DNA of 64,000 nucleotides from Humulus lupulus (Eukaryota > Streptophyta > Magnoliopsida > Rosales > Cannabaceae): the NCBI RefSeq assembly GCF_963169125.1, contig NC_084795.1:145737766-145801765 (forward strand), given 5' to 3'. The notes under the pieces were generated by a model that did no database searches, was not told the origin of the DNA, and saw only the letters and a list, made by a program, of their open reading frames with translations. The first letter of the stretch is position 1. Each line of letters opens with the position of its first letter. The translations under genes were made by a program, and so were the position numbers. Of this stretch, positions 46,210 to 57,962 are shown in pieces.

Positions 46210-47323
46210 GTACCAGTTGAATACTTGGTTAAACCGAGTATTACTGAGCAGGAAGCAATGCCTATCACAATCGCTAACACTTGGATGACACCCATCATCA
46301 CATACCTCGAACAAGGCACTTTACTAGACAATCGTAATGAGGCAAAGGAGATGATGAGACAAGCTTCCTAGTATGTCATGATGGATGGAGTGTTATACAA
46401 AAGAGGGTACTCTCTACCACTCCTAAGGTGTGTCAAGCCCGACCAGACAAAACACTTGCTAGCTGAAGTGTATGAAGGATTTTGCGGAGACCATGCTGGG
46501 GGGCAAAGTTTTTCTAAAAAGATTTTGCGACAAGGATTTTTCTAGCCTACAATGAATGAAGATTCCATGGAGTATGTGAAATAATGTGATAAATGTCAAA
46601 GATTTTCAAAGATACCCAGAGCACCACTAAATGTTTTGAAATACATGCAAAGTCCATGGCCTTATGCAGTGTGGGGAATTGATCTGATCGAAAGATTACC
46701 CAAAGGAAAAGGAGGGGTATAGCTCGCAGTAGTTGCAGTGGATTATTTCACCAAGTGGACTGAAGTTAAACCACTAACAACAATCACCATGAGGAAAGTA
46801 TTGGACTTTGTAGTGAAAAACATTATATGTCGCTATGGTCTGTCGTAGAAAATAGTGTCTGACAACGACACTCAGTTTGATAGTGACTTGTTTAATGATT
46901 TTTGCGCTAGGCATGGCAAAGTAAAAAGTTTCTCCTCGGTAGCTTACCCACAAGCGAATGGGCATGTTGAAGCAGTCAACAAAACATTGAAGGATACTCT
47001 GAAGAAGCGCCTTGAGAAAGCTAAAGGTTCCTGGGCAGAGGAATTACCAGAAGTCCTCTGGTCGTATAGAACCACTGCCTCGACAGCAACTGGTTTTACT
47101 CATTTTTCCTTGGCGTATGGATATGAAGCTATGTTACCAGTCGAGATTGGCCCCCCATCCCATCAAAGAAGCGCGTATGACCAAGAAGAAAACCACCAAT
47201 TGCTAGCAGAATCTTTGGACTTCATCAGAGAAAAACGAGAGAAGGCAAACTTGAGAGTTGCTGTCCATCAACAAAAAGTGGCCAGCTACTTTAATTCCAG
47301 AGTCAAAGATAAGAATTTCTAGG
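46210..47323 (+). pseudogene. Tat-B integrase, main part, broken
   Basis: Order: TPIITYLEQGTL, LYKRGYSLPLLRCV, HAGGQSFSKKI and CDKCQRFSKI (zinc-binding domain with CC). Next come WGIDLIERLP (first Asp), VVAVDYFTKWTEVKPL, IVSDNDTQFDSDLFNDF (second Asp intact) and YPQANGHVEAVNKTLKDTLKKRL (third catalytic position: Glu in HVEAVN). After this: GSWAEELPEVLWSYRTT and the tail LRVAVHQQKVASYFNSRVKDKNF. Stops near 46370, 46545, 46582, 46720 and 46850. The hAT element cuts it at 47323. The catalytic triad is readable although the frame is broken. Confidence 0.87.
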
Positions 47324-49314
47324 TAGGGCTAGGCATTTTTTATATTAGGCCGACCAAACCACCCAACCCAACCCGGATATGGGCTGACCAGGCCGAACAA
47401 GAGCAGGCCGAAGCCCATTCAGCCCTTGGAAGTGCAACCCGAAGCTTAACGGGCCAGCCACGGCTCAAAACATTCCTGACCCAATATACCTAACCTGGGC
47501 CGACCCACCCTAATCTAAACCCTAAAAATATTCATAATTTCTAAACCCTAAAAATCTAATACATAACATTATTTCAATTTTTTGTTCTCGCCTGCTTTGC
47601 TTTCTCTCTTCTCTTCTCTACATTGCACTCTGTCACTCTCCATGGAAATATAGGCCAGCTCCACCACTCCATCTTCAGGGGAAGCTCACGACGGTCAAGG
47701 CTTTAGGCAACCACAGCTCCAGGCGGTAAATCTCTCCAGGTGGTCCTCGACTGTTGTTGGTGATTGCTGCATCAGGCTTTAGCTGTAGGTGGTCCTCGAC
47801 TGAGGCTTCAGGCGACCACGAGCATGGCTCCAGGCAGCCAGGCGATTGATGGAGGTGGAGTCTCCACCGTGAGGTCACGCACGAGATTAGCCAGAGCCCA
47901 GAGGTATATATATTATATTATATGAATATAAAAAAGCTATATTATTAACTAATTCAGTATAAGTATATATATATATTATAAGTATATATATAAAACTAAC
48001 TAACTCAATATATATTATTAACTTTTGTAATTTGTATTATTATTTTGATTTGGTCAAACTAACTAAAAAAACTTTGTTATATTCTGTCATGTGATTTTTT
48101 TTATTAATATTGTTTATTGTATTTTTATATTATTGCTAAACTATGTTAATTTTATACACTAGGATCTGATTGGTACTGTCAAAGCCTAAAGGAAAATGAG
48201 AAATATTGATACCAAAGTGTTAAATCTCAAGGAATAGGTATATTTTTATATAATTATTTGATTAATAGTGTTTTGACGATGATTCATGAACATATTGGTT
48301 GCTGAAATTGTTTGCTAAAATAAGTTAATGCTGAAATATGTGATTATTTGTGCATAATTGTCATATTTTAAAACTGTTTATTTGTGAAGTGCTGAAATAA
48401 TTGTTCAATATTATGATATTTGCTAAAATAAGTTCTAAAATAATTGAATATGTCTTTTGTAATTATTGATTATTATTTTTTATTTGCTCAAAATCATATG
48501 TGCTGAAATATTTTGATATTTGCTCAAATAAATTAGTGCTGAAATAATTGAATATGATTGCTAAAGATGTTCTTGCTATACTTGTGTCTACTGTGGCCTC
48601 TGATAGTACTAGTGGACATATTTTAGACTCATTTAGGAGTTGTTTGAGCCCAAAAATGGTGGAGGCACTAGTTTGCACTCAAAATTGGTTGAAAGGAAGT
48701 CATGAAGGGATCAAACAAGGGAGTATTTGGATGATATACAAGCTTAAGAGTTTCTTGAAGAAGGTAAACAAAATGACTTCTTAATAATGTCCATTCTTTA
48801 TTTTTTTTTTTATTTTCAATAAGTGTTTAAGTTTGGTTTTGAATTGTAGACAACAAACTTAAGGACAAGGCGACAACAAAAGAGAAGACCAATGCACCCA
48901 TCGCCATTGTCCATTGATAGATTCAAGCTTTTTTTTACTATGTTTAAATTTTTATGAACTATCTACTTACTTTTATGGATGACTATAATGATTTTAAGAA
49001 TTGTGTTTCGAATTTGGATGACTGTAATATTTTAGTTGTTAAGTACTAAGTATTAGTAGAAACTACTAAGACATTATTTTCTTCATTTTAGATTTTAATT
49101 TGATCATCTTTTCTACATTATTGATTAGATTTTGAATAGCTTTTTTTAAATGTTTATAACCCAACCCAACCCAACCCTTAATGTAATTAGTAGGGTTGAG
49201 ATATATATTAAAAATGTTTTAAATGGGTTAGAATTCTCTAGGCATATGTAATTGGGTTGGCTCATTCAAACACCCACAACCCGGCCAACCCAACCCAACC
49301 CATGCCCAGCCCTA
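47324..49314. mobile_element. Decayed hAT DNA transposon
   Basis: The terminal inverted repeats are TAGGGCTAGGCA at 47324 and TGCCCAGCCCTA at 49314, one mismatch, typical of plant hAT elements. The flanking 8 bases are tttctagg and gttccaag, an 8-bp TSD with three changes. Subterminal regions carry 'cccaacccaaccc' words. Inside are a GC-rich part with repeated ggtggtcctcgactg (47740, 47788), AT repeats (47905-47995) and a remnant of transposase C-terminus (48550-48770). Cannot move by itself. Confidence 0.85.
48548..48784 (+). pseudogene. hAT transposase C-terminal (dimerisation) remnant
   Basis: MIAKDVLAILVSTVASDSTSG followed by HILDSFRSCLSPKMVEALVCTQNWLKGS matches the hAT family C-terminal dimerisation region, which usually has a longer SAF-STGGR-type stretch in the middle. 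About eight residues seem to be missing there. Only this last exon-like part survives; the DDE core is absent. Confidence 0.75.
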
Positions 49315-49511
49315 GTTCCAAGTCGAAGATTTAGTCCTGAGAAAGGTGTTCATCAAAGACCCAACAACTGGAGTGTTAGGACCAAACTGGGAAGGTCCGT
49401 ATCAGATAGAGCAAGTTTTACCTCCAGGCACTTACAAACTTTCTCGGCTGAATGGAGAGCAGATCAGAAACTACTGGAATGATGAGCACCTGAGGAAGTA
49501 TTATCAATAAA
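49315..49511 (+). pseudogene. Tat-B integrase C-terminus
   Basis: After the hAT element the reading resumes: VEDLVLRKVFIKDPTTGVLGPNWEGPY, EQVLPPGTYKLSRL and IRNYWNDEHLRKYYQ, then TAA. It matches the end of Tat-A integrase, which the LINE splits. This is the end of pol. Confidence 0.85.
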
Positions 49512-49678
49512 TATTTCTTATAGAGTGGTAGATAGTTTCAAGTATTTCACTTGTTATTTAAGTTTGTTTATGGACTGGTCATTAGTAGACCAATCATTCA
49601 TTTTCTTTGAACAATTTTTGTTAAGATAAGACTCGTTTTAAACACGATTTGTCATTTTTTATTACGAATAATAAAAGA

Positions 49679-49697
49679 GATCACGCGCAGCGTGATC
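49679..49697. other. Hairpin GATCACGC-gca-GCGTGATC
   Basis: A perfect 8-bp inverted repeat with a 3-base loop, about 170 bp after the pol stop. It faces the 3' end of the antisense gene (50547). Tat-A has a hairpin at the same relative place with other arms but the same GCGCAG core (687-704). Confidence 0.75.
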
Positions 49698-49954
49698 GAA
49701 TCTTGCTACAAATTATGCATATGTATTGATTATTTATATACTTGAACAGTGTTCAATTGGTCAGTGAAATCAAAAAGTTGTCAACTGGTCAGTAAAAACT
49801 GGGCAGTGTTTAACTGGTCGGTATTCATCTGGTCAGACACACTGACAGTACTTTACTAGTCAGGTATTCTAGTAGTGTTCATCTGCTCGGATGTTTTCCT
49901 TATATTCGATGTATTTCACAAGTAATAGCTGCTCGAACAGATTTAGTCAAGTAG

Positions 49955-49990
49955 CAAGTGACCAAGGGTCTTTCAACCCTCGATCACTTG
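49955..49990. other. Second stem-loop after Tat-B pol
   Basis: CAAGTGA pairs with TCACTTG and AGGGT with ACCCT, with an internal mismatch of three bases and a six-base loop; gggggcacat follows. The counterpart in Tat-A is at 531-565. Confidence 0.6.
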
Positions 49991-50445
49991 GGGGCACATA
50001 GGGTATACTGGTATATAATTTAACATGGGAAATGAGATCACGAGTTAATATATTTGTTTTTAGGCTGACTTGTAAATTTTTGAAGTCAAAAAAGACCATT
50101 AAGCTAACTTGTTTGACAAAGCTTAAGTAACTTGGAAATTTTCAAACTTTGAAGTTAGAAGCAAATATTCATGTGAAAATAATTATTATGCTCATAAAAT
50201 GTTAGAGCAATAAGAGTGTGAGAAAGTATACTTAGTAATGACTTTTGAAATTTCTATAATTTATAAGTTAAAAAACTAAGTACTCATGCGAAAATAATAA
50301 AGTATAAATCAAAGTGACTTTACTATTCACAAAAGACTTAGAATGTTTTAAGAAAAGTAAATTAAATGCCAACAACTCGGTCGTAAGAGCAAAATATCAA
50401 AGCTGCTAAGCAGCAATTGTCTTCACAAAAGCATACTAAAGTAAA

Positions 50446-50572
50446 CTACTGGTCAGGTACAAAGTATCACTGGTCAGGTATTAAGCTTACTAGTCGAGTA
50501 TCAAGCTTACTAGTAGGGTATCAAGCCTACTGGTCGGGTATCAATCTTACTGGTCAGGTACATTCGTTCCTG
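50446..50572. repeat. Tandem repeat, about 21-bp unit (ctggtcaggtatcaagctta)
   Basis: About six imperfect copies. It spans the stop codon and 3' flank of the antisense gene. Single copies of 'ctggtcagg' also occur around 49790-49870. Confidence 0.75.
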
Positions 50573-50746
50573 GCTGGTCAACTCCATCATCAACATATGG
50601 GACCTCCTCTGGTCGGAATGATAAGGCAGAAGAAGAAGGCACATTACCGGCTGGAAGAGCTACCTCCTCAGCAGCCTTAGCTTCGCATTTAGGAAGCTCT
50701 TCGGATTTTTCCTCTTCAGAAAGAAAATCAAGGTTGAGAGGCTTGT

Positions 50747-53256
50747 TGTAACGCCCTCCTAATCAAGGACCATTACACAGTGTACTTAAAGTTTTGTCAG
50801 ACCTGTTAATCAGGACATTTGGCTTAAAACGTGTAACTAAGATTAGTGACAAGGGTTAGGGTTAAAAATTTTGGTCAAAGAACCATTGACTTTTATTCCA
50901 AAAGTGTTATATAACATGGGATCCCAAAATATTACAACACAACTGTTAAAAAGGGAAATACATATCAAAAGTTACATCAACCGGCCTAAGTGGAAAAACA
51001 GGGCTATAACCCTAGTTCCTCTGAGATAACCCCAACCGTGATGGTCGAGCAGCTGCATATGTACACTCCGCCATCAAAGCTCTCCAACTCATGGCTAGTC
51101 AAGCTTTCCCTTTCCCTTACCTGCACCACAAAGCACCTGTGAGCCGAGGCTCAGTAAGAAAATAGAACGTATAACAACAGAGAATATAACTTTAAATAAC
51201 CATTCAATAATAATCAACAACATTAATTCATAGCCAATGTCATTTATTTCAATCACACGATCATTGGATCGACCTAGGGTTGTTGCCCTATTCAGTTGGC
51301 TTTTAAGCAAACCCTCGGGCCTATGCTCTAGCTACATGACCATAGAGTCACCTAGGGCCTCGCCCTTAGCTCTATCTCACTATCCAAAGAGCTAGCCCAA
51401 CCCATGTGGTTCATCTTTGACCCCATGTGGTTCATCTTTGACCTTAGAGTCGATCAACATAATAGTACGTTGCTAGTTTAGGCCAATGCCTCTCGACCAG
51501 CGCACAGCACGCTATTGCCGTCCTTGACTTATAAGTCAAGCCCTGATCCAGGATTACATACCTTACTTATAGGAAATAGATGTGGATAGGCACATCCCAA
51601 CAATTAAGCACATATTCATGCTAATCATACAATCCCATTGAATAATCATTTTCATAATACTAAGCACATTCATATAACGGGGCCACATGCCCTAACCATA
51701 GAATTCATACAACGAATATAAGCACTTAAGCATTTATCAACAAGAATTTAGAACAATAGCCTAACATAACCAATCCTAAGGCCCAAGCCTTAATCATATC
51801 AATATATAACAAACGGGCCAAGCCCTAATCACATACAACACGTTCTAGGTGCAGTTTTCTTACCTTAGGTCCAAGCAAGCATAAATGAGAACGACCCTCG
51901 AGCACGATCCTGGTTCCGAGCCCTTAGCGATAGCATAAGTCACAATCATAAAATAGGATTCTATTAATATTGAGTGATCAAAGGCTTCCTAACCAAGCCC
52001 TAGCCTCCAGGACTTCGGGTTCCACCAAACCGAGTAGTGGAAACAATCCCGAGTCCCTAAGGTTATGTTCCTGCGCTCAAAACCTTCTAGGGGTCCAAAA
52101 ACCCCTTAAGAGTTGCGACCCTAAGCCCCTATACCGCGGCCCGCCTCCAACTAGAGGCCCAACCTCCCCAACCAGCAGACACGCGCTGCGGCTCAGCCTT
52201 CATTCCCTGGCTCCCATATGTTCTAGAGGGCCGTGGCATACCAAGAACAGAGCCGCGCCCAGACCCCTTCGAACCCAGAAAAACCTCCATTTCAACGGCC
52301 AAATCTTATCCAATTTAACCTAAAATCATCCCAACAACACAATTAAATCAATACAACAGCTCAAAAATGCTCCCAGCAACAAAACCCAATAGAAAACTAG
52401 TCCCAAAACTCACTAAGCCACCAATTAAATCTTTGAACCTTAAGAGCTCAAGAACACTTAAAACCAGCCATGGAAACTCATAATTTAAATGCTACAACCT
52501 TAGTTTAAAGCTTACCTCTACTGAAGATTGAATCCACCAAATTGCTACTGAGTTAATCCCCAAGATTTTAGCTCAAATCCTTGTGTTTCTAGCCCAAAAT
52601 TCCCTTTAGTTTCAAAGGTTAGCTTAGAAGTCCTTGAGAGAAAAATAAGGGAGTTATTGGATAGGGAGAGTCAATTTTAGGCAAAGCTTCTAAGGTGTTC
52701 TCTTGTTTTGTCTTATCTAACTTAAGTCACTTAAGTTAATCCCAAGGCTTGGGGTACCAAAAACGTCCCCGAGGGAAAGATGGTAAATTTCCCCAATATT
52801 CCCTCCTAAACATTCTAACTCCGAATATATCTCCAAATATTTATTTTCATAACCCGATAACCAATTAAATATCTAATACCCAAAATACCCCTTGACTCAC
52901 CCTGAGTCAGGTATTGGGTCTCGTTGTGACTTTCCCGCTAACTTGCCCCCTAGGATCGCCTCGTGCCGAAAAGTTCAAATAAACCCACATAATAATGTGG
53001 TCTCTCACATATATCGCATGTATGCACATAATTACACATTTATGCCTGCAACGGGCAAAATTACCAAATCACCCTTCTAATAAGAAATGGGCCCACATGC
53101 ATATTTAATATCCCTAAATATGCGCATTTAATCATATTATCACATAATCCACATATTAACAATTAATATAGCAATTAAACATGTAATTTCATATATTTCC
53201 ATCCTGGCCCCCTAATCAATGCCCTAAGCCTTATTAGGTAATTTTGGGACGTTACA
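50747..53256 (-). mobile_element. Tekay-type solo LTR, 2510 bp, TSD CTTGT
   Basis: CTTGT lies at 50742-50746 and 53257-53261. It begins TGTAACGCCC and ends GGGACGTTACA on the plus strand. The LTR reads on the minus strand and shares all blocks with 14811-19307 except the extra 15290-17387. It has a GC-rich palindromic part at 52120-52260. The antisense gene's coiled-coil reading continues across it. Confidence 0.92.
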
Positions 53257-56200
53257 CTTGTTCAACTTCCATATCTGATAGAAGCAGTTGAAGTAGATCT
53301 CTTCGTAACGAGCCAGATCAGCATTTTTGTCTTGTTTTAACTATTCATTCTCTTGATGCTTCTTTTCCGGCTGGTCAGTTAATGTCTTGATGACATGGGT
53401 CTTGTTGCTATTCTCATCAACCAACTCCTTCAGAGATCTATCCCGGTTGGCTAATGCTTTCTCTGCCTGCTCGGTCTTTTCTCGAAGATCCTTTTCAAAC
53501 TTAACCAGACTTTCAATCTTTGCCTAAGCCTCCACCAACTGCTCATTCAAAACCTTGACTAGCTCTTTATAGTCTACTGCTCGAAATTGAGCATGACTAA
53601 TTGTGATGAGTCTCTGAAATAAACAAAAGAAAGAACTTAGAATAATATCGATCAATAAGAAAGTGCGCGCTTGTTATGATAAGATACTTACACTCATTAC
53701 TTCTGCAAGGCCTTTGTTAAGGACAACTTTAACGCTCTGCCGAGGTAGATTTTCAAAGGTCTGAGTTGTCCTTTCATGGTTAAGAGTATGGCTGAACATC
53801 TCTCTGCAATACTCACCAGCAATGTGAAGGGGCTCACTTAAGACAGCTGGTCGGGTAGGTCTCTTCGAGGTAGGAGGTGGAATAGACAGAGGAGTCAAGT
53901 GAGTAAGAGTAGCAGCTTGGTCGGATGGCCTCCCTTGGTAGGTCACGACAGTCTTTGCGACCTTACTTGGAGGATTCATGCTGCTACCTTCACCAATTTT
54001 CCTCTTCTGGGGAGTGTTGAATTGCTTAAACATGTCTGGATCTGCAAAAAAGTAAAACAAAATCTCGGTCAGCAAAAATGAGAAATAAGTATAAGTAAAT
54101 GAAAAATTCTACTGTGACCATATGACTCTACAGAATTTCTTCACAATCATTTTTAAAGTTATCTAGGAAAAGATAAACTATGGTTACTATTAGTAGAAAA
54201 ACCTGAGTCAGAATTTCATCGAAAATGTCATCATCGTCTTCCGAGGACGAGCTGACTTCTCTGAGGAGTTCGTTGCTCTTTCCTTTTCTAGGGCTGGTAG
54301 GAAAGACGGGTTGACGAGGGGCCTCAAGAAGAGGCTCTCTAATAACAAGATCACCCGATCGGTGTAGCTGGGCAGATGGCTCAGATGAAAACTAGTTAGT
54401 CACCACTTCGGTGTCTGCATTCGATTGGTCGGTCATGTTTACTTCATCGGTAGTACCTCCCACACCAATGTCTTGGTTTTTCTTTAACAACCCCGCCAAC
54501 CTAAGGTTATCCAAGTTGACTAGCTGCTCAACATCATTTTCATCAATGGGCATGTTTGCAAGAAACTCTGCCCGGGCATGCATCTCCTTGGTCGGGCAAG
54601 GTCGGTGGAAGGGTCTCGCGTGCATGAAAGCCAAGCTGTTGGCCTTGACGTCTGAAGTAAGAAAGTACTCCGTATAATACTTTCCAAGGTTTTATTTATG
54701 GGCAATGCCATGAAAGTACTTAATCCCTGGTTGCCTATGAAAAAGGTGGAAAAAACATGTGTTATTATGGCTAAGATTAGCCCTAAAGTTGAACAAGTAG
54801 TGTACCCCATGAAAAGTAGGTGGACTCCAGGCCTGGAGATGATAAAAAATATACAGAGCAGACAGGGCTTGTATCCTGTTTGGATCTATCTGAAAAGGGA
54901 AAACATTGAAATAATTTTCCACTGACCGAAAGAAAGGATGTAGAGGGATAGTGGCTCCTGCATAGATGTGGTATCTTGACTAGGCACAATAGACTCCTCC
55001 GGGGTTGTTGGCTCTCTGGTCAAGGCAAGGACATACCAAGCTCACTCCTTCAAGGCCCAAAGTCTGGGAGTATCTCTTGATAACTTTTGGATTCAACTTG
55101 GAGGCTTTAGATACAAACCAAGATGGCACGCGATCTTCTTCTTTCCTTGGTTTAAGTACAGCAACACTTTGGATTTCTGTTGCAAAAGTCTGGGCAGCCT
55201 TTTTGTTTGGTCTGTTGATTTTTTAGACTTGGCGAAGAGGCCTTGAAGAGGCTTCAGTCCTGACTTCTTTTGCTAGGCATTCTCCCACAGAAGGCTCACG
55301 CTTTACTACCTTTTGTACTGCCTGACAAGCTATTTGGGGGTCCTGTGCTTGGGGAATTCGATTGGTCTTTTTCACCCTCATAGGATTGTGTTGGTGTGTT
55401 GCTTAAGGAATCTCTCTTCGTGGAGGAAGTATAAAGCTGATCAGGGAAGGATTTTCTTTAGACGACGAAGACGGTCTTTCGGAGTTCATTTGCTTAGAGA
55501 TTTGGAGGAAGAATCACTGCTTAGAGGGGTGTCATTTGACTCAGGAGATGAAGAATTGGAGTATGTATGGTTGTCACCTCCCCTGTAGTCGAAACGATTC
55601 ATCTACAAAAAAATATAGGGGAGGTGAGTAAACCAAACAGAAAATAGGTGCAAAGTAAGAAAAGTTTTTACTACCTAGTGAAAAACTAAGGTTTTTTTTG
55701 TGTAGTGACAATGGTATTCATAAATCATTTTCGAGTAGTGACACCAACAATCAAAGATTTTAGTTTTTTCGAGCGGGAAAATTTTTAATTTTTACAATGG
55801 CTATTCATATAAAAGAAAATGTGGGTATAGAAATAAAAGTAAAGCATCTAGTGCAGCTACTGGGATTGGGAAATATCCAAGCAACACATTATCAATCTGA
55901 GCAGTGAAAACAGAATAGTATCCACGACAACAGAGCAAATCAAACGACACTAGGCAGAACGGATAAAATTCGATCAGTATCCAATAGTGTCAGAACACTA
56001 TCGACAACACCTAGGTGATCTTAACAATGGTTAAGTACATGACGTGTCACCCGATCGGTGAAAATGACAAATGAAACGTAACTCAAGCAAATGGAAAAGA
56101 CGACATACAGGCAGTATGAAAAACATTCAAGCAGAACAATGGGAACAATGAGCGAAGCCCGAACGGTGCCAATGTGAATTCGGGTGTCACTCGAGTAGGC

Positions 56201-56828
56201 AATACAGCATACCCGATCGGTGCCACGTGAATCAGGGTTGCTCAAAATTTTCAGAGGGGTTGTGTTAAAAAAAACGAGAGAGGGAAAAAATTTGCTGCTC
56301 AAAAAGGGAAAACTAAATTTTCTATTCGTGGAGTACAACAACAAAATCAAAAAGGGGGAATTTTAAGGGTTTATAAAGCTTTCATGGGAAGCTTCAAAGT
56401 TCATACTATACCAATGAACCTGAAAGTGAAGGAAGATGAGAAATCATTTTTTCTTCAAAATTTCATGAAATTGGAAGTAAAATTGACTAGCCCAAAGCTT
56501 AAAATACATCAAAACAGACACAAAAACACTATCCTACACATATTCATCACCAAAATTCCAAGGGATACACAAAAAGATGGTTTCGGGTTCTATGCATTCT
56601 AACAAAGCTTTGTGCATAATTTTAAAGCTAAAAAAGGCTTGAAAATGAAGGCCAAGTTCAAGGAAACTTACCCAAAAGGATGGAAGGTCTCTTGATTTTT
56701 TGGAGGATGCTTCCAATTGCCTTGAGGAAAATGGGGCAATTCTGAAGTGGGAGAAGAATCGACAAAGGGAGAAAATAGAGCTTATGTTTGAGAATAACAT
56801 GAGAAAATAAGAGAGAAATCGTGAGGGT

Positions 56829-56836
56829 TATTTATA
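56829..56836 (-). promoter_or_regulatory. TATA box of the antisense gene
   Basis: The minus strand reads CTTATAAATAACCC. The copia TSD (ATAAG) overlaps this box. The box itself is complete, but all DNA upstream of it is now the copia 3' LTR; the original upstream DNA is at 63704-64000. Confidence 0.6.
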
Positions 56837-56838
56837 AG

Positions 56839-57952
56839 TGTTAGGAAAAATAATATTGCCTCAATGGAAATGGTAAGATAATATTACAACTCTAGACAAT
56901 ATATTACAAATAAATATTGATTGATTAAAAGTGTTACAACTCTATGACAAAAGGTACATGTAAATATAGAGAAAGAGGTAGAAGATGATAGAAATAGAAA
57001 ATACAACTCTAAGACAAAATATACAAATAAACTAGAAGTAGTATAATGAAAAGATATAGATGAGATTACAACTCTAAAACAAAAGATACATGTAAAAGAG
57101 TGAATAATAGAAGAAAAGAAAGGCAATATAATAAAAGAACAAGAATAAGAACAATGAACAAAGAACTCTCACTCACACAACCAAAGTGAAGAGTATTGGG
57201 GATCACCAACTTGAACAAGGTTTGAAACCTTTGTCCAAAAGCTTATTTCCCCCTAACTCAAGCACTAAGGGATCTCTCACAGATTTTGGAAATGCTTTCT
57301 GGAATAATCAAGCCTCAAGGTATTTCTAGCCAAGTGTTCTAGTGGATAGAAATGGTGTGTCTTACAAGTGAGCATTAGGCTCCTATTTATAGAGTTTAGA
57401 GACACCCTTTGAATTTCAAATTCCACCAACCCCCATGGCTGTTACCAATGATAAATTGGGTGTTTTATGGAATTAAAATAGAGATTTGGGAGTTACTTGG
57501 CTGTTGGAAACGTTCAAAATTGGATAAAAACCGACTTAGTATGAATCTGTCAGCCACTAGCGCCGCGGCCCTTGGTCAGTTTCAGCAACCAATTTTTTGA
57601 GTTTTTTCCAAAACGTTCCAATTTATTCCCACTTGATTTTGTAACTTCCATACACAATATGGGAGTTAAAATCACATCTCTATCAGCCATTTCTTATATG
57701 GCTTTATGAAATCCAATCTCAAATGTGTAACATATAATATACACATTATTGGGTAATATTTGGGAGTTACAAATTTGTGATGAATTTGTAACACCAAATA
57801 TGTTACATGTTTGGATTTTTCACATATATCCAAATAATGTAACTCTCTATTATATGTTACAATATGTGACACTCTATGTTACATTTATTTAATCTAAAAC
57901 ATTATATTATAAAATAATATAATATTACATTATATTATAAAATAATATAACA
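56839..57952 (-). repeat. Copia 3' LTR
   Basis: The 3' LTR in the element's own direction. It carries the TATA box CTATAAATAGG (57391-57382) and points toward the antisense gene of Tat-B. A short GC-rich word (gcgccgcggccc) lies near 57562. Confidence 0.92.
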
Positions 57953-57962
57953 TTCCCCCACT
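57953..57962 (-). promoter_or_regulatory. Copia polypurine tract
   Basis: AGTGGGGGAA on the minus strand directly before the 3' LTR. A near copy (AAGTGGGGGATA, around 58025-58036), with similar flanks on both sides, lies about 70 bp further inside. Confidence 0.8.

Larger units (their letters stand above)
50547..56838 (-). pseudogene. Spliced antisense gene of Tat-B (Transposase_28-like), broken
   Basis: The TATA box is at 56836-56829. A 5'-UTR intron may run from 56671 (GTAAGT) to 55603 (TTTTTTTGTAG), with ATG at 55602. The N-terminal part is Ser-rich (MNRFDYRGGDNHTYSNSSS). The core at about 54930-54690 contains VENYFNVFPFQIDPNRIQALSALYIF and FHGVHYLFNF, resembling the Pfam 'putative gypsy type transposon' domain (PF04195). 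A second intron runs from 54202 (GTTTTT) to 54042 (TTTTTTGCAG) and a third from 53691 (GTAAGT) to 53614 (TTTATTTCAG). The last exon encodes a charged coiled-coil-like part (about 53600-53300), is cut by the solo LTR 50747-53256, then runs through an acidic tail to TAA 50547. Stops and frameshifts occur, for example near 55500, 55210, 54985, 54690 and 54392. Biochemical role unknown. Confidence 0.72.

Noticed and set aside
53674..54925. Independent host gene on the minus strand
   Set aside because: The core resembles PF04195, known from gypsy elements, and the position between pol and 3' end matches other Tat elements. I therefore assign it to Tat-B, although a captured host origin remains possible.
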